Shown: positions 44,091-53,298, counted from the first letter of the stretch. The stretch is 64,000 bases of DNA from CAZLMW01 sp964560875 (GCA_964560875.1 CAZLMW010000017.1:1-64000); one strand, 5' to 3'. Numbers and translations: made by a program. Notes: a model not told the origin generated them from the letters alone.

Positions 44091-45593
44091 TTACGAACAG
44101 TCGCCTTCTTTCCACGTGAAGCTGTCGCCGTTGTAGCACTTGGCGTGGCACGCGTTGAGATACGGGATGCCGTCCGCGCCGCAGACCGTCTTCTTGGTCT
44201 TGTTGCACTTGCAGACGCACGGACTCGGGTACTTGTATTCCCACTGCGGGCCCTTCGAGTCCTTCTTGGCCATCTTGTCCCAGCAATCCCACTCCGCCTT
44301 GCTGCGGAACGTGTACCACTCGGCCTTGGCGCCCTGTCCAAGCGCGGCGCAGATCGGGTTCTTCAGCTCGTATTGGACGTCCTTGCAGCAAGGTCGCTTG
44401 CCGTCGAGGTACAGCTGCGCGCTGCACTTGTCGGCTTTGGTCGTCGTGATGCCGTCACAGCCGCCGACGATGGCGCCTTCCGCCTCGGCGATGCACTTGT
44501 TGCGGAAGTTGACGCCCTTGCCGTTCTTCGCGATGCCGCAGACGTTCTCGCACGTGGCCGGGCATTTGCCCCACTTGGCCTTGTCGTAGCACTCGCCGTG
44601 GCACTCGACTTCCATCTTGCTTTCGCTGCACTCTTTGGTGGCGCCCGTCTGGCCCGCGGCGTAGCAGCCCTGTTTGGAACAGTTCTGCATCGCGCACTCC
44701 GTCGCGTACGTCATGCCGTCTTTCTTGCTGCAGACCGGCTGCCACGTGCTCATCGAGCAGCCACCGCCGCCCTTATCCTTGGGGAAGCTGCATTTGCTCT
44801 TGCAGGCGCCGTTTTTCGGGTTCACGCCGACGTTCTTGGCGAGCTCGAGGCACTGCGCTTCGCACGGGATCTCGACGGTCACTTTCGCGCCCGATTTCAG
44901 CGTCGCGCAGACCGGTGTCCACTTGCAATCGGTCTCGTTCTTGCAGGAGTCGCCGGTGCTCTTGCAGTTGCCCTTGTCGCACGCCTCGCATTCGCCCTTC
45001 TGGGTGTTGCACTGCAGCTTCTTGCCGACACACGCCTTGCAATTGGGGCATTTGCCCTGCGAGATGGTCACGCCCTTGGGCCAGTCGAACGCCTTGAGAT
45101 CGCAAATGGCCTCGCAGTCGTTCTTGTAGGTCTTGCCGTCGAGGCACAGGGGCGTCTCGGCGCACTTGTCGCAGTTGAAGCACGCGCCCTTGGCGCAATC
45201 AGGCAGCGGGAGCTTCTTCGGCGGAGGGCCCGCGTCGACCGGCCCGGCATCAACGGCACCGCCATCGGCACCACCGCTGGAACCGCCACCATCGGATCCG
45301 CCGCTGGAGCCGCCGCCGTCTGTCGCGCCGCCCGACGACCCCGAATCTGCGCTGCCGCCTGAGCCGCCGGTGTCGGAAACGCCGCTCGACGTGCCCCCAT
45401 CGGCGGTGCCACCGCTGCTTGCTCCGGCATCCGAAGCGCTGGAACCGTCGGCTGGTCCACCGTCCGCCTCACCCGTGTCTTCGGTCTCGTCCGTGTTGTC
45501 TTCGACCGGCGGGTCACTGCAAGCCGCGCCGATAGCGACGACTGCGAAAGCTGCGATGAGCGGTGACCACGTGCCTTTGGCGACTATGTTCAT
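44091..45593 (-). CDS. Cys-rich lipoprotein with Kazal-like domains
   Basis: 500 aa. Signal peptide with lipobox GAAC (Cys25). A low-complexity tether of about 110 residues (Gly, Ser, Asp, Ala) follows. The remaining 370 residues are Cys-rich and contain several Kazal-like units recognisable by the CxxDGxxYxNxC pattern, for example LCLDGKTYKNDCEAIC, VCSKKDGMTYATECAM and the last, VCGADGIPYLNACHAKC. Kazal domains inhibit serine proteases; in predatory or biofilm bacteria they may protect the surface, which is inference. AGGAG lies six bases before the ATG. It is divergent from the amidohydrolase gene across 156 bp. Confidence 0.8.
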   Translation of the reverse strand: MNIVAKGTWSPLIAAFAVVAIGAACSDPPVEDNTDETEDTGEADGGPADGSSASDAGASSGGTADGGTSSGVSDTGGSGGSADSGSSGGATDGGGSSGGSDGGGSSGGADGGAVDAGPVDAGPPPKKLPLPDCAKGACFNCDKCAETPLCLDGKTYKNDCEAICDLKAFDWPKGVTISQGKCPNCKACVGKKLQCNTQKGECEACDKGNCKSTGDSCKNETDCKWTPVCATLKSGAKVTVEIPCEAQCLELAKNVGVNPKNGACKSKCSFPKDKGGGGCSMSTWQPVCSKKDGMTYATECAMQNCSKQGCYAAGQTGATKECSESKMEVECHGECYDKAKWGKCPATCENVCGIAKNGKGVNFRNKCIAEAEGAIVGGCDGITTTKADKCSAQLYLDGKRPCCKDVQYELKNPICAALGQGAKAEWYTFRSKAEWDCWDKMAKKDSKGPQWEYKYPSPCVCKCNKTKKTVCGADGIPYLNACHAKCYNGDSFTWKEGDCS

Positions 45594-45749
45594 GGCGTAC
45601 TCCTGGGACGGCCGAGGCGCGCGCGACCTGAAGATCGCTCGCCGAAGGGTGCCGGATGCGACCGGCGTTGCGCTTGCGCGCTGGTGTTTGTGCCCCGAAA
45701 CGGATACTACGAAAAGCCCGGGCTCGGCAACAAATTGGGATGCATCTGA

Positions 45750-48242
45750 ATGCGATTACGCGGCGGTTCCAACCCGTTTTTGGTCGTCCTTGTGGCGCTT
45801 TCGACCCTCCTGTCGCCCGGCTGCGGTGGCGACGATGACGCCGCGACGGAAGGCGGCAGCGGCAACCTGGCCGACGGGGCCGGTGGCACGGGCGCTGACG
45901 GCGGCGTTCAACACCAGGACGCCGGTTCGGGCTTCATCGGCAAGGCCTGCACCAGCCAGCCAGGCACCAATGACGTGCTCGTGCTCGCCGGCACAATCTT
46001 CACCGGTCAATTCGTTGTGCCCGACGGCGAGCTCGCCGTGTCGCGCACCACCGGGAAGATCCTGTGCGTGGGCGACTCGTGCGCGACGACACCCGGCTAC
46101 AAGGAAGCGACTCGCCTGTGCACGGACGGGATCATTACGGCCGGTCTCATCGACCCGCACAACCACGGCACGTTCAACCACCTGCCGCGTTGGCAGCACG
46201 GCACCAAGCTGTTCGCCAGTCGCTACAAGTGGCAGAGCAACCCCGGCTATTTCAAGGACTTCCGGCCGGCGAACCTCCCCGTCGTCAAGCAGGCGGGCTG
46301 CGAGTTGGGCAAGTGGTCGGAGCTCCGCGCGCTGATCAGCGCAACAACCTCGATGCAGGGCACCAGCCACTTGAAATGCTCGCGTGCGTGGGTTCGCAAT
46401 CTCGACAACGCCGGGTCCAACCTCGACGGCTACAAGATCAGCACGCGCACCGGCAAAGTTGCGTCGATGACGATTTCCAGCGCGAAGTCGACGCTGGCCA
46501 AGCTCAAGTCCGGCGAATATGACGCCTACTTCGTGCACCTCGGAGAAGGCGTGGACGAGCAGAGCGCGGACGAATGGGACGATCTCGCGGACAAGGGCCT
46601 GGCACATCCGGGCGTCGTCGCGATTCACGCAACTGGCTTGCCGGGTCGCAAGTTAGCGCGCTTGCGCCAGGCCCAGATGAGCATCGTCTGGTCACCGCAG
46701 AGCAACCTGGATCTGTATGGGACAACAACGCGCGTGCCAGCAGCCTTGAACATGGGCGTGAACGTCGCGATCGGTCCCGATTGGACACCGTCGGGCTCGA
46801 TGAACCAACTCGAAGAGCTCAAGTGCGCGCGCAAGTTCAGCGACAAGCGCTGGGGCGGGTTGATCACCGATCGCATGCTGGTCGAGATGGCGACGAAGAA
46901 CGCGGCCGAGGCCGTCGGTGCTGGCGATCTCATCGGCACGCTCGCGTCCGGACTCTATGCCGACGTCGCGGTGTTCGCGGGCGATCGCGGCAAGCCCTTC
47001 GCAAGTATAGTCGCCGCCCGTCCTGAGACCGTTCGCCTCGTGTTGATTGCCGGCAAGCCGTTGTACGGCGACAAGAAGCTGATGGACCTGGCGGGCGCGG
47101 CGGACAACTGTGGGCCCTTTGTGGCCTGCGGGGCCGCGAAGGTGCTTTGCGCCAAGAACACCGACGTAGACGAGGGCGGTGAATCGCTCGAATCGATCGA
47201 GAAGAGCCTCAAGTCCGTGCTTTCTGACGCCAAGGACGGTGGCGACGCCAAACCCTACGCTTACGAGCTATGGCCCCTGTTACGGTGCGGCAAAGAAGCC
47301 GACGAGCTCATCACCTGCGATACGAAGCCCAACGGTTCGTTTTCAAACTCGGTGGAGCCCAGTGACAAGGACAAGGACGGCGACGGCAAGCCCAACGACC
47401 AGGACAACTGCGCGACGATCTTCAACCCGAGCCAGGACGACATCGATGGAGACGGCGCGGGCGACGCGTGCGACAGCTGCCCGTTCGCGGAGTCGACAAG
47501 CCCATGTCCGAAGCTCAGCAAGACCGACACCGACGGGGACGGCATCGCCAATGACAAGGACAACTGTCCGGCCGACCCCAACCCCGGACAGGACGACAAG
47601 GACAAGGACGGAAAAGGCGACGCGTGCTCGGCGCTGACGGCCACGATCCCCGATCTGGCGGTGACGCCTCCGAAGGTTGCGATGGGGACCACGGTGAAGA
47701 TCACTGGCGCGGTCGTTACGGCGGCCGCCGGCAAGGACGGGTCTATTCCGTCCACGGTCTGGGTGCAGCTTGCCAAGGGTCAAAAACACGGCGGTATCGC
47801 CACGGTTCCCAAGAACACGAGCGTTTACAAGAAGTTCAAGGCCGGCGACGTGGTCGATGTGACCGGGACGCTGGTCGACAGCTACGGGCTGCGAATTCTC
47901 AACCGCGCTGTGCTGACCAAGACGAAATCCGGCGCACCCCCCGCGCCGCTGGTGGTCGATCCCAAGGTGCTCGCGAAGGCGCCGTCGTCGCTGCCGTATC
48001 GATCGCTGCTGGTCGAGGTGGCGAATGTCGAGGTGACAAACGGAAACCCGGATTCGTCTGAGTACGGCGAGTTCGTGGTGACCGGCGGCCTGCGCGTCGA
48101 CGATCGCATCTTGAAATGGGGTGACAAGACGATCGCCAAGCCTGCGAAGGGCGACAAGTTCAAGGCATTGCGCGGGATCGTCTACCACAGCTTCAGCACG
48201 GATAAGCTCGAACCGCGGTCGGTGGCTGATTTGGTCAAGTAA
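45750..48242 (+). CDS. amidohydrolase-family lipoprotein with TSP3 repeats (paralog 1)
   Basis: 830 aa. The N-terminal hydrophobic segment ends SPGC (Cys25), a lipobox with unusual Ser/Pro. An Asp/Gly tether leads to an amidohydrolase domain (residues about 75-470): the metal HxH is AGLIDPHNHG (H137, H139), a later His is in VAIHATGLP and the Asp in AIGPDWTPSG. The end of the domain is GLYADVAVF, as in imidazolonepropionase-like hydrolases. Then come thrombospondin type 3 Ca-binding repeats (DKDGDGKPNDQDNC, DTDGDGIANDKDNC) and a C-terminal beta-rich OB-like domain. It is a surface-exposed hydrolase of unknown substrate, with a larger paralog at 49441-53193. Confidence 0.85.
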   Translation: MRLRGGSNPFLVVLVALSTLLSPGCGGDDDAATEGGSGNLADGAGGTGADGGVQHQDAGSGFIGKACTSQPGTNDVLVLAGTIFTGQFVVPDGELAVSRTTGKILCVGDSCATTPGYKEATRLCTDGIITAGLIDPHNHGTFNHLPRWQHGTKLFASRYKWQSNPGYFKDFRPANLPVVKQAGCELGKWSELRALISATTSMQGTSHLKCSRAWVRNLDNAGSNLDGYKISTRTGKVASMTISSAKSTLAKLKSGEYDAYFVHLGEGVDEQSADEWDDLADKGLAHPGVVAIHATGLPGRKLARLRQAQMSIVWSPQSNLDLYGTTTRVPAALNMGVNVAIGPDWTPSGSMNQLEELKCARKFSDKRWGGLITDRMLVEMATKNAAEAVGAGDLIGTLASGLYADVAVFAGDRGKPFASIVAARPETVRLVLIAGKPLYGDKKLMDLAGAADNCGPFVACGAAKVLCAKNTDVDEGGESLESIEKSLKSVLSDAKDGGDAKPYAYELWPLLRCGKEADELITCDTKPNGSFSNSVEPSDKDKDGDGKPNDQDNCATIFNPSQDDIDGDGAGDACDSCPFAESTSPCPKLSKTDTDGDGIANDKDNCPADPNPGQDDKDKDGKGDACSALTATIPDLAVTPPKVAMGTTVKITGAVVTAAAGKDGSIPSTVWVQLAKGQKHGGIATVPKNTSVYKKFKAGDVVDVTGTLVDSYGLRILNRAVLTKTKSGAPPAPLVVDPKVLAKAPSSLPYRSLLVEVANVEVTNGNPDSSEYGEFVVTGGLRVDDRILKWGDKTIAKPAKGDKFKALRGIVYHSFSTDKLEPRSVADLVK

Positions 48243-48481
48243 GGTTTACTAATTCCCTGCGGATGACGGAAACCACTCGCTCAGGGTCTCTGGCGCAGAA
48301 GGTCGCACACGGCCTTTTGCCCGTAGAATCGTCTCTAACGGCCGATCACGGCGTGAGGCTATTGATGGCAGGGCCCCCACCCAAAACGGCTCCAGGAGCC
48401 TCTGTGAGCCGCGTAGGGGCATATCGGCCTTGAAAATGGCTCCGCGGACGGTCGTGGGCGTGAGTTGCGGGGCGGGGGCGT

Positions 48482-48501
48482 CCCACGGTTGAAACCGTGG
48501 G
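48482..48501. repeat. perfect 9 bp palindrome (REP-like)
   Basis: Arms CCCACGGTT and AACCGTGGG separated by GA. It lies at the start of the repeat cluster. A second, imperfect palindrome with arms GAGCCCCCGGC and GGCGGGGTCTC and a TGAA loop lies about 150 bases further on. Short GC-rich palindromes with purine-rich loops are typical of REP/PATE-type elements. Confidence 0.6.
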
Positions 48502-48704
48502 CAACGGGTGAGCAAGTCCGCCTTCGCGGACTGTGTTGGGACCGACGCCACCTTCGGCAAGCGGAAAAGCCCGCGCAGCGCCTTCGTAGCGAGCGCAGCG
48601 AGCGTCCTGGTGTGCAAGCGCAACTCACGGCCGGAGCCCCCGGCTGAAGGCGGGGTCTCAGTTGAGCAAGTCCGCCTTCGCGGACTGTGTTGGGACCGAC
48701 GCCA

Positions 48705-48804
48705 NNNNNNNNNNNNNNNNNNNNNNNNNNNNNNNNNNNNNNNNNNNNNNNNNNNNNNNNNNNNNNNNNNNNNNNNNNNNNNNNNNNNNNNNNNNNNNNN
48801 NNNN
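48705..48804. other. assembly gap (100 N)
   Basis: Exactly 100 unknown bases, a conventional placeholder length, so the true gap size is unknown. Both flanks carry the same direct repeat, which explains why the assembly broke here. Confidence 0.99.
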
Positions 48805-49056
48805 GCGGGGTCTCAGTTGAGCAAGTCCGCCTTCGCGGACTGTGTTGGGACCGACGCCACCTTCCACAAGCGGAAAAGCCCGCGCAGCGCCCTGGTAGCG
48901 AGCGAAGCGAGCGTCCCCCTGCGCAGCACCGTCCAGCGAGCGAAGCGAGCGTCTGCCAGTGCAGCGCTTCGAAGCGAGCAACGCGAGCGAAGGTGTGCGC
49001 AGCACGCAACACGCTGTGGGTAGGAGCGGAAGAATGACACTTCTTCCGGTCCAGGG

Positions 49057-49125
49057 GTCGTGCGACGACCCCTCAAAAAAAGACGCCAAAAGGAACAATG
49101 CCCCCCGGCCGTGAGGCCGGGGGGC
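49057..49125 (-). terminator. terminator-like hairpin downstream of the tRNA pair
   Basis: A perfect 11 bp stem, arms GCCCCCCGGCC and GGCCGGGGGGC with a GTGA loop on the plus strand (49100-49125), lies just after tRNA-Glu on the minus strand. The minus-strand sequence beyond it has a short T run and then a run of seven T about 20 bases on. It probably ends the tRNA transcript; it may equally be another REP-like palindrome. Confidence 0.55.
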
Positions 49126-49203
49126 TGGTGACCCCAGCGGGATTTGAACCCGCGTCGTCGGCGTGAAAGGCCGATGTCCTGGACCTGACTAGACGATAGG
49201 GCC
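49126..49203 (-). tRNA. tRNA-Glu (anticodon TTC)
   Basis: Full cloverleaf on the minus strand: acceptor GGCCCTA pairs with TGGGGTC using two G-U pairs, the anticodon loop is CTTTCAC, the T arm is GCGGG-TTCAAAT-CCCGC, and the discriminator is A. The 3' CCA is encoded (49126-49128). Confidence 0.96.
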
Positions 49204-49216
49204 CCTATGTTTCGGG

Positions 49217-49290
49217 TGAGCCGGGTGGGGATCGAACCCACGACCGACGGATTAAAAGTCCGTTGCTCTACCTAACTGAGCTACCGACCC
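49217..49290 (-). tRNA. tRNA-Lys (anticodon TTT)
   Basis: Cloverleaf on the minus strand: acceptor GGGTCGG with CCGGCTC, D arm with AGCTCAGTTAGGTAGAGC, anticodon loop CTTTTAA, T arm GTGGGTTCGATCCCCAC. The encoded 3' end is CCC rather than CCA, so CCA is added enzymatically. It is 13 bases upstream of tRNA-Glu, and the two are surely one transcript. Confidence 0.96.
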
Positions 49291-49440
49291 AAATGCGCAC
49301 ACTGCGAATGCAGGCCCGCTTCCGTCGGCCTCGGGGGACAAACCCTTCGGCCGAGTCCGGGCACGCGTTTTGCGAGTTTTTTGCGCGGCCGTCAAGAGCC
49401 TGCCGCAGCATCTGTTGAATTGTGCCGCGTTACGACGCTC

Positions 49441-52400
49441 CTACTTCGGGCCCGGGTAGTGCAATTCGACGAATTCGAACACGTACTTACCGCTGCCCTT
49501 GGCGTCGGAGAACTCCGAGATGTAGAGCCCTGGCGACTTGGCGACGGTGCCCTGTCCCTTGCCTGGTGTGGCGTTGGCCAGACTCGGCGCCTGCGCCTTC
49601 CAGCTCGCCGCGTCCTTCGCCGGGCCGATCGGAACTTTGCGCTGGTAGTTGCCGGCCTTCACGACATCCATTGCGATCGTCGGGCCGTCCACCACGTTGC
49701 CCTTGGCGTCTTTGAGCGTGAACGTCTCCTTGCCGTTGATCGACGGGATCTTGTCGCCGCTGTTGATGTACAGGACGTTCGCCGCGAGGGTGACACCCCA
49801 GTACTTCTCGAAGTCCGCCTTGGACGCCTTGCGCGCGACGATCACGTAGCCGCCCACCGACACCTTCGAACCGGCCGCCAGCTTGTAGTTCTTGCCGCTA
49901 TCGGTCTGGATCAGCGACCAACCGCCGATATCCTGCGACAGGCTCGAGGGGTCCACGACGTCGACTTTCGCGGTGGCGCTACCGGACTTCGTCTTGGCCG
50001 TGATCGTGCCGCTGCCCGCCTTGCTGCCGGCTTTGAACGTGAATGTCGCGCTCAGCTTGCCTTCGGTCACCGTGACTGCCGCCGGAAGCATGCCGAGGTC
50101 TGTCGGGTCGATCGCGACGTCGATCGAAACGCCACCCTTGGGCGCCGGGTTGCTCAGCTGAACGGTGTATTGGGCGCTCAATCCGAACGCGATCTTGGCG
50201 CCATCGGGCGTCACCTTGGCGACGGCGGGCACCTCGTTGGGGTCGATGACCTTGATCGCGATTTCGACCTCGTTCTTGCCGCCCTTCACCTTCGCGCGCA
50301 GCTTGGTCTGGCCGACTTTCAGGCCCTCGATCGGCACGTGCACCGACGCGTCACCCTTCTTGATCGTGAACGGCCCGCCGATGACCTTGGCAACGGCCGG
50401 GTCGTCGATCGTGACTTCGACCATGACGTCCACTTCGTCGGGATGATCGAGGTGTACGGTGACCGGCTGGGGCAGGGCGGTGCCGGACTTGCCGACGAAC
50501 TGGAACGCCGACTCGGGTGTGATCTTGAGCACCTCTGCCGGTCCGAGGATCACGTCCTTGGCGTCGCGCGGCAGGACCTTCATCAGGCTGTTGCGGTAGC
50601 TCAGCGGCCCCGTCACCGACGTCAACACCTGGCCCGTCTTGGGGAACGGCGTGATGAACGGTGTGCCGATCGGCCACATCGAATCGTCGACGCGCAGGCC
50701 GCCTTCGATCTCGAACTCGTTGTTGCCGTCCTTGTCGCCGTCGCCCGGCTTGGGCTTGTCGTTGGTGACCTTGGCGTCCTTGACCTGGACGATCAGGCCG
50801 TCGTGCGGCGAATCGAACTTGTCCTTGGTGACGATCTGCTTGATCGCGGCCATGTCGAGCACGCGCGGCGTGAACTCGCCCTTGTCGCCGTTGACCTTGT
50901 AGTCGACCGACGTCAGCTGCTTCTGGCCGTAGAACGTGCCCAGCGTGGCGCCCTTGACGTCGATCACCTCACCGACTTTGGGCAGGTCGTCGACGCCGAG
51001 GTACATGAAGATGCCGCTGTGGTCGGCGGCCGTCGCGCCGTTCTTCTGCGTGAAGATGCCCTTGTTGGCCGATGCCGTGACGACCAGGCCCTTCACCGCG
51101 ACGCGTTTGCCCATCAGGTCGGCCTTGGTCTTGAGGTCCTTGACGTCGTACAGGCAGCCGTCGCCGCCGGGGTTGGCGTACTTGGGGCACTCGTCGCAAG
51201 CGTCGCCCTTGCCGTCCTTGTCGCCGTCGGCTTGGTCCTTGTTGGCGGTGTCCGGGCAGTTGTCGTCGGTGCTCGGTTTGCCGTCGCCGTCGGGGTCGTT
51301 CGGGTCGAACTTGGTGCACGTGTCGGTGTCCTTGTCGAGCGGGCAGACGTCGCACGAGTCGCCCTTGCCGTCGCCGTCCGCGTCGGCCTGTTTGCCGTCA
51401 TCGAGCGGGCGCACCGGGTTGAACACGGTGGGGCAGTTGTCGTCCTTGTTCGCGATGCCGTCGCCGTCTTTGTCGTCCGGGTTGGACTTGCCGGCGTAGT
51501 TGCTCGAACCGTTGACGCTGTCCGACTTCAGCTCGCGCGCGGGCACGCAGGAAGGCTCGTCGACGGGCGTGGCGCAGAAGAACAGCGGGTAGTTGGGCGT
51601 GCCGATCGCGCCGAGCAGCGACTTGTACGACTTGCCGAGGGTCTTCTCGACGCACACACCTTTTTCGATGCCGCAGACGTCGCCGACCTTCTCGCAGGTC
51701 GGTTCGAGCTTCGAGATCACCGCATCGTTGCCGGCGAGCACTTCGCCGCCGCGGACGACCAACGCGACGTGCTTGGTCTTGGCGTTGACGACCGCGCCAT
51801 GCGCCTTGTTTCCGGCCTTGGCGTAGACCGCGAGGTCGCCGGCGTGTCCGACTTTGAGCAGGCCAACAGCGTCGTCCATCGCCAACGCACGCGCGGCGCC
51901 GATCGTCGCCATCTGCCACAGCTCGTCGTCGGTGAACGCTTTTCCGAAGTGGTTGTCGTTGAGATAGGCCGCGCACTGCAGCTCGCGGAGCATGTTGATC
52001 GAGCCGCTGGGCACCCAATCGGCGCCAAGACCGATGCTCACACCCATTTGTTTGGCGAGCACGACGCGCGCGGTCTCGCCGTACAGGCTCACGTTGCTGC
52101 GCGGGGACCAGATGAGGTCCATGCCCTTCGAAGCCATCAGGCCAAAGTCGACCGCCTTGAGGCCGACACCGTGAATCAGGGCCGCGCGCTTATCGAGCAG
52201 CTTGACCGCGTCTTTGCCCTGGCCGGTCATGCACAGGAACTCGTTGCGTGCTTCCGGGTCGATGCCTTCAGAGACGTGGGGCGCGAAGGAGTCGGTCGAC
52301 GAGCCGGGGCTCTTCATGATCTTCGGGTAACCGCAGCCCTTCTTGAGCATCAGCCCGCTCGAGTCGCCGAGCGGGAAGGTCTGGTACATCGCGCCAGGCT

Positions 52401-53193
52401 GGTTGAGGCCGTTGTCGCCCTTGCCGGTGCGATCGAGGTCGCGCATCAGGCCGCTCAGGTCGCCCGAGCCGAAGATCGCGGTGCTGCCGGTGATGATGTA
52501 CCGCAGCTCACCGAACGCTTTCTGATCGGGGTTGGCGCCGCCGCCTGACACCTTTACCGACGGGTTGCCGCGTTTGCCTTTGCGCCAGTCGTGGCGGTGT
52601 TCCCAGCGCAGCTTCTCGTCGACGCCGGCCTTCTTGGCGACCCAGGGACGGCCGTTGAGCCAACCGACGTGGTTGTGCGCGTCGATGAGACCGGGAGACA
52701 CAACAGCGTCCTTGCAGACAACCCACCTGGCGTCCGTTGCCTTCTTCGCGCAGTCGCATCCGACGCACGCGATGTTGCCGTCGGCGCCGACGAGGACCTG
52801 GCCGCCTTCGATGACCTTGCCCGGGAGCAGGACGTCTGCGGAGATCAGCAGCCCTTTGCCCGCTTTGCCGGGTTCGGCCACACAGACCGCTTCGCCCGGA
52901 TCCTTGCTGGGTTTGAGCGGGTTGGGGCACGAAGTTGGCGTTACGCCGCCGCCGTCAGCGCCACCGCCGCCGGCATCGCCGCTCGATGTGTCGTCACCAG
53001 GTTTGGAATCGGCGCCGGACGTGTCGGTTGGGCCGGCGTCCGCGGTCGGGTCGGACTTGTCACCGTCATCAGGATCGTCGCTGCAACCCGAGGCGATGAG
53101 TGCCAGGGCGGCGAAAGCGATGGCGAATCGGTGGCTGAGCTCCGGCATCGGCGCGGGGGTAAAAAGCCCGGTGTGGCGGCTGTGGTCTTGCAT
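49441..53193 (-). CDS. large amidohydrolase-family lipoprotein with TSP3 repeats (paralog 2)
   Basis: 1250 aa. The start at 53193 has GGAG seven bases upstream; a later ATG at 53148 is possible. Lipobox IASGC (Cys37). The amidohydrolase domain holds the metal motif GLIDAHNHVGW, LIHGVGLK and LGADWVPSG, parallel to the 45750 gene. TSP3 repeats follow (DKDGDGIANKDDNC, DADGDGKGDSCDVC, DPDGDGKPSTDDNC, DGDKDGKGDACDEC). Next come an OB-like beta domain shared with the paralog, Ig-like repeats around VTVHLDHPDEVDV and VTPDGAKIAFG, and a C-terminal lamin-tail-like domain (SVGGYVIVARKASKADFEKY). It is probably displayed on the outer surface; the substrate is unknown. Confidence 0.85.
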   Translation of the reverse strand: MQDHSRHTGLFTPAPMPELSHRFAIAFAALALIASGCSDDPDDGDKSDPTADAGPTDTSGADSKPGDDTSSGDAGGGGADGGGVTPTSCPNPLKPSKDPGEAVCVAEPGKAGKGLLISADVLLPGKVIEGGQVLVGADGNIACVGCDCAKKATDARWVVCKDAVVSPGLIDAHNHVGWLNGRPWVAKKAGVDEKLRWEHRHDWRKGKRGNPSVKVSGGGANPDQKAFGELRYIITGSTAIFGSGDLSGLMRDLDRTGKGDNGLNQPGAMYQTFPLGDSSGLMLKKGCGYPKIMKSPGSSTDSFAPHVSEGIDPEARNEFLCMTGQGKDAVKLLDKRAALIHGVGLKAVDFGLMASKGMDLIWSPRSNVSLYGETARVVLAKQMGVSIGLGADWVPSGSINMLRELQCAAYLNDNHFGKAFTDDELWQMATIGAARALAMDDAVGLLKVGHAGDLAVYAKAGNKAHGAVVNAKTKHVALVVRGGEVLAGNDAVISKLEPTCEKVGDVCGIEKGVCVEKTLGKSYKSLLGAIGTPNYPLFFCATPVDEPSCVPARELKSDSVNGSSNYAGKSNPDDKDGDGIANKDDNCPTVFNPVRPLDDGKQADADGDGKGDSCDVCPLDKDTDTCTKFDPNDPDGDGKPSTDDNCPDTANKDQADGDKDGKGDACDECPKYANPGGDGCLYDVKDLKTKADLMGKRVAVKGLVVTASANKGIFTQKNGATAADHSGIFMYLGVDDLPKVGEVIDVKGATLGTFYGQKQLTSVDYKVNGDKGEFTPRVLDMAAIKQIVTKDKFDSPHDGLIVQVKDAKVTNDKPKPGDGDKDGNNEFEIEGGLRVDDSMWPIGTPFITPFPKTGQVLTSVTGPLSYRNSLMKVLPRDAKDVILGPAEVLKITPESAFQFVGKSGTALPQPVTVHLDHPDEVDVMVEVTIDDPAVAKVIGGPFTIKKGDASVHVPIEGLKVGQTKLRAKVKGGKNEVEIAIKVIDPNEVPAVAKVTPDGAKIAFGLSAQYTVQLSNPAPKGGVSIDVAIDPTDLGMLPAAVTVTEGKLSATFTFKAGSKAGSGTITAKTKSGSATAKVDVVDPSSLSQDIGGWSLIQTDSGKNYKLAAGSKVSVGGYVIVARKASKADFEKYWGVTLAANVLYINSGDKIPSINGKETFTLKDAKGNVVDGPTIAMDVVKAGNYQRKVPIGPAKDAASWKAQAPSLANATPGKGQGTVAKSPGLYISEFSDAKGSGKYVFEFVELHYPGPK

Positions 53194-53298
53194 TCTGCGG
53201 CTCCGTGAAGGCCGCAAGGATGCAGAAACCCGGCAGCAAGCGCCAGTGACGCTTTTGAGCTGGACCGGGGGCGAGCAGTGAGCCGTTCGCGCGGCGAA

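Larger units (their letters stand above)
48243..49056. repeat. repeat-rich intergenic region with ~154 bp direct repeats
   Basis: No gene is supported here. The block GAGCAAGTCCGCCTTCGCGG and its continuation begins at 48510, 48664 and 48819, that is every 154-155 bases. The second copy is cut by the N run. Each full copy continues into GCGGAAAAGCCCGCGCAGCG and then into short AGCGAGCGAAGCGAGCG units, iterated again up to about 49000. Apparent ORFs here on both strands are Arg/Ala/Ser-rich translations of the repeat and are not coding. Confidence 0.85.

Noticed and set aside
44073..45362. 429-codon open frame on the plus strand
   Set aside because: Antisense to the Kazal lipoprotein; an Ala/Leu/Arg repetitive translation with no domain.
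48507..48900. CRISPR-like array
   Set aside because: Repeats are about 154 bp apart and not separated by unique spacers of constant length, and no cas genes are present.
48359..49241. Several frames across the repeat cluster and the N run
   Set aside because: They translate the direct repeats on both strands into Arg/Ser/Ala-rich products, and some pass through the gap or tRNA genes.
49381..52548. 1055-codon open frame on the plus strand
   Set aside because: It lies antisense to the amidohydrolase paralog 2 gene. The translation is Val/Arg/Leu/Asp-rich without motifs, as expected for the complement of a high-GC gene.
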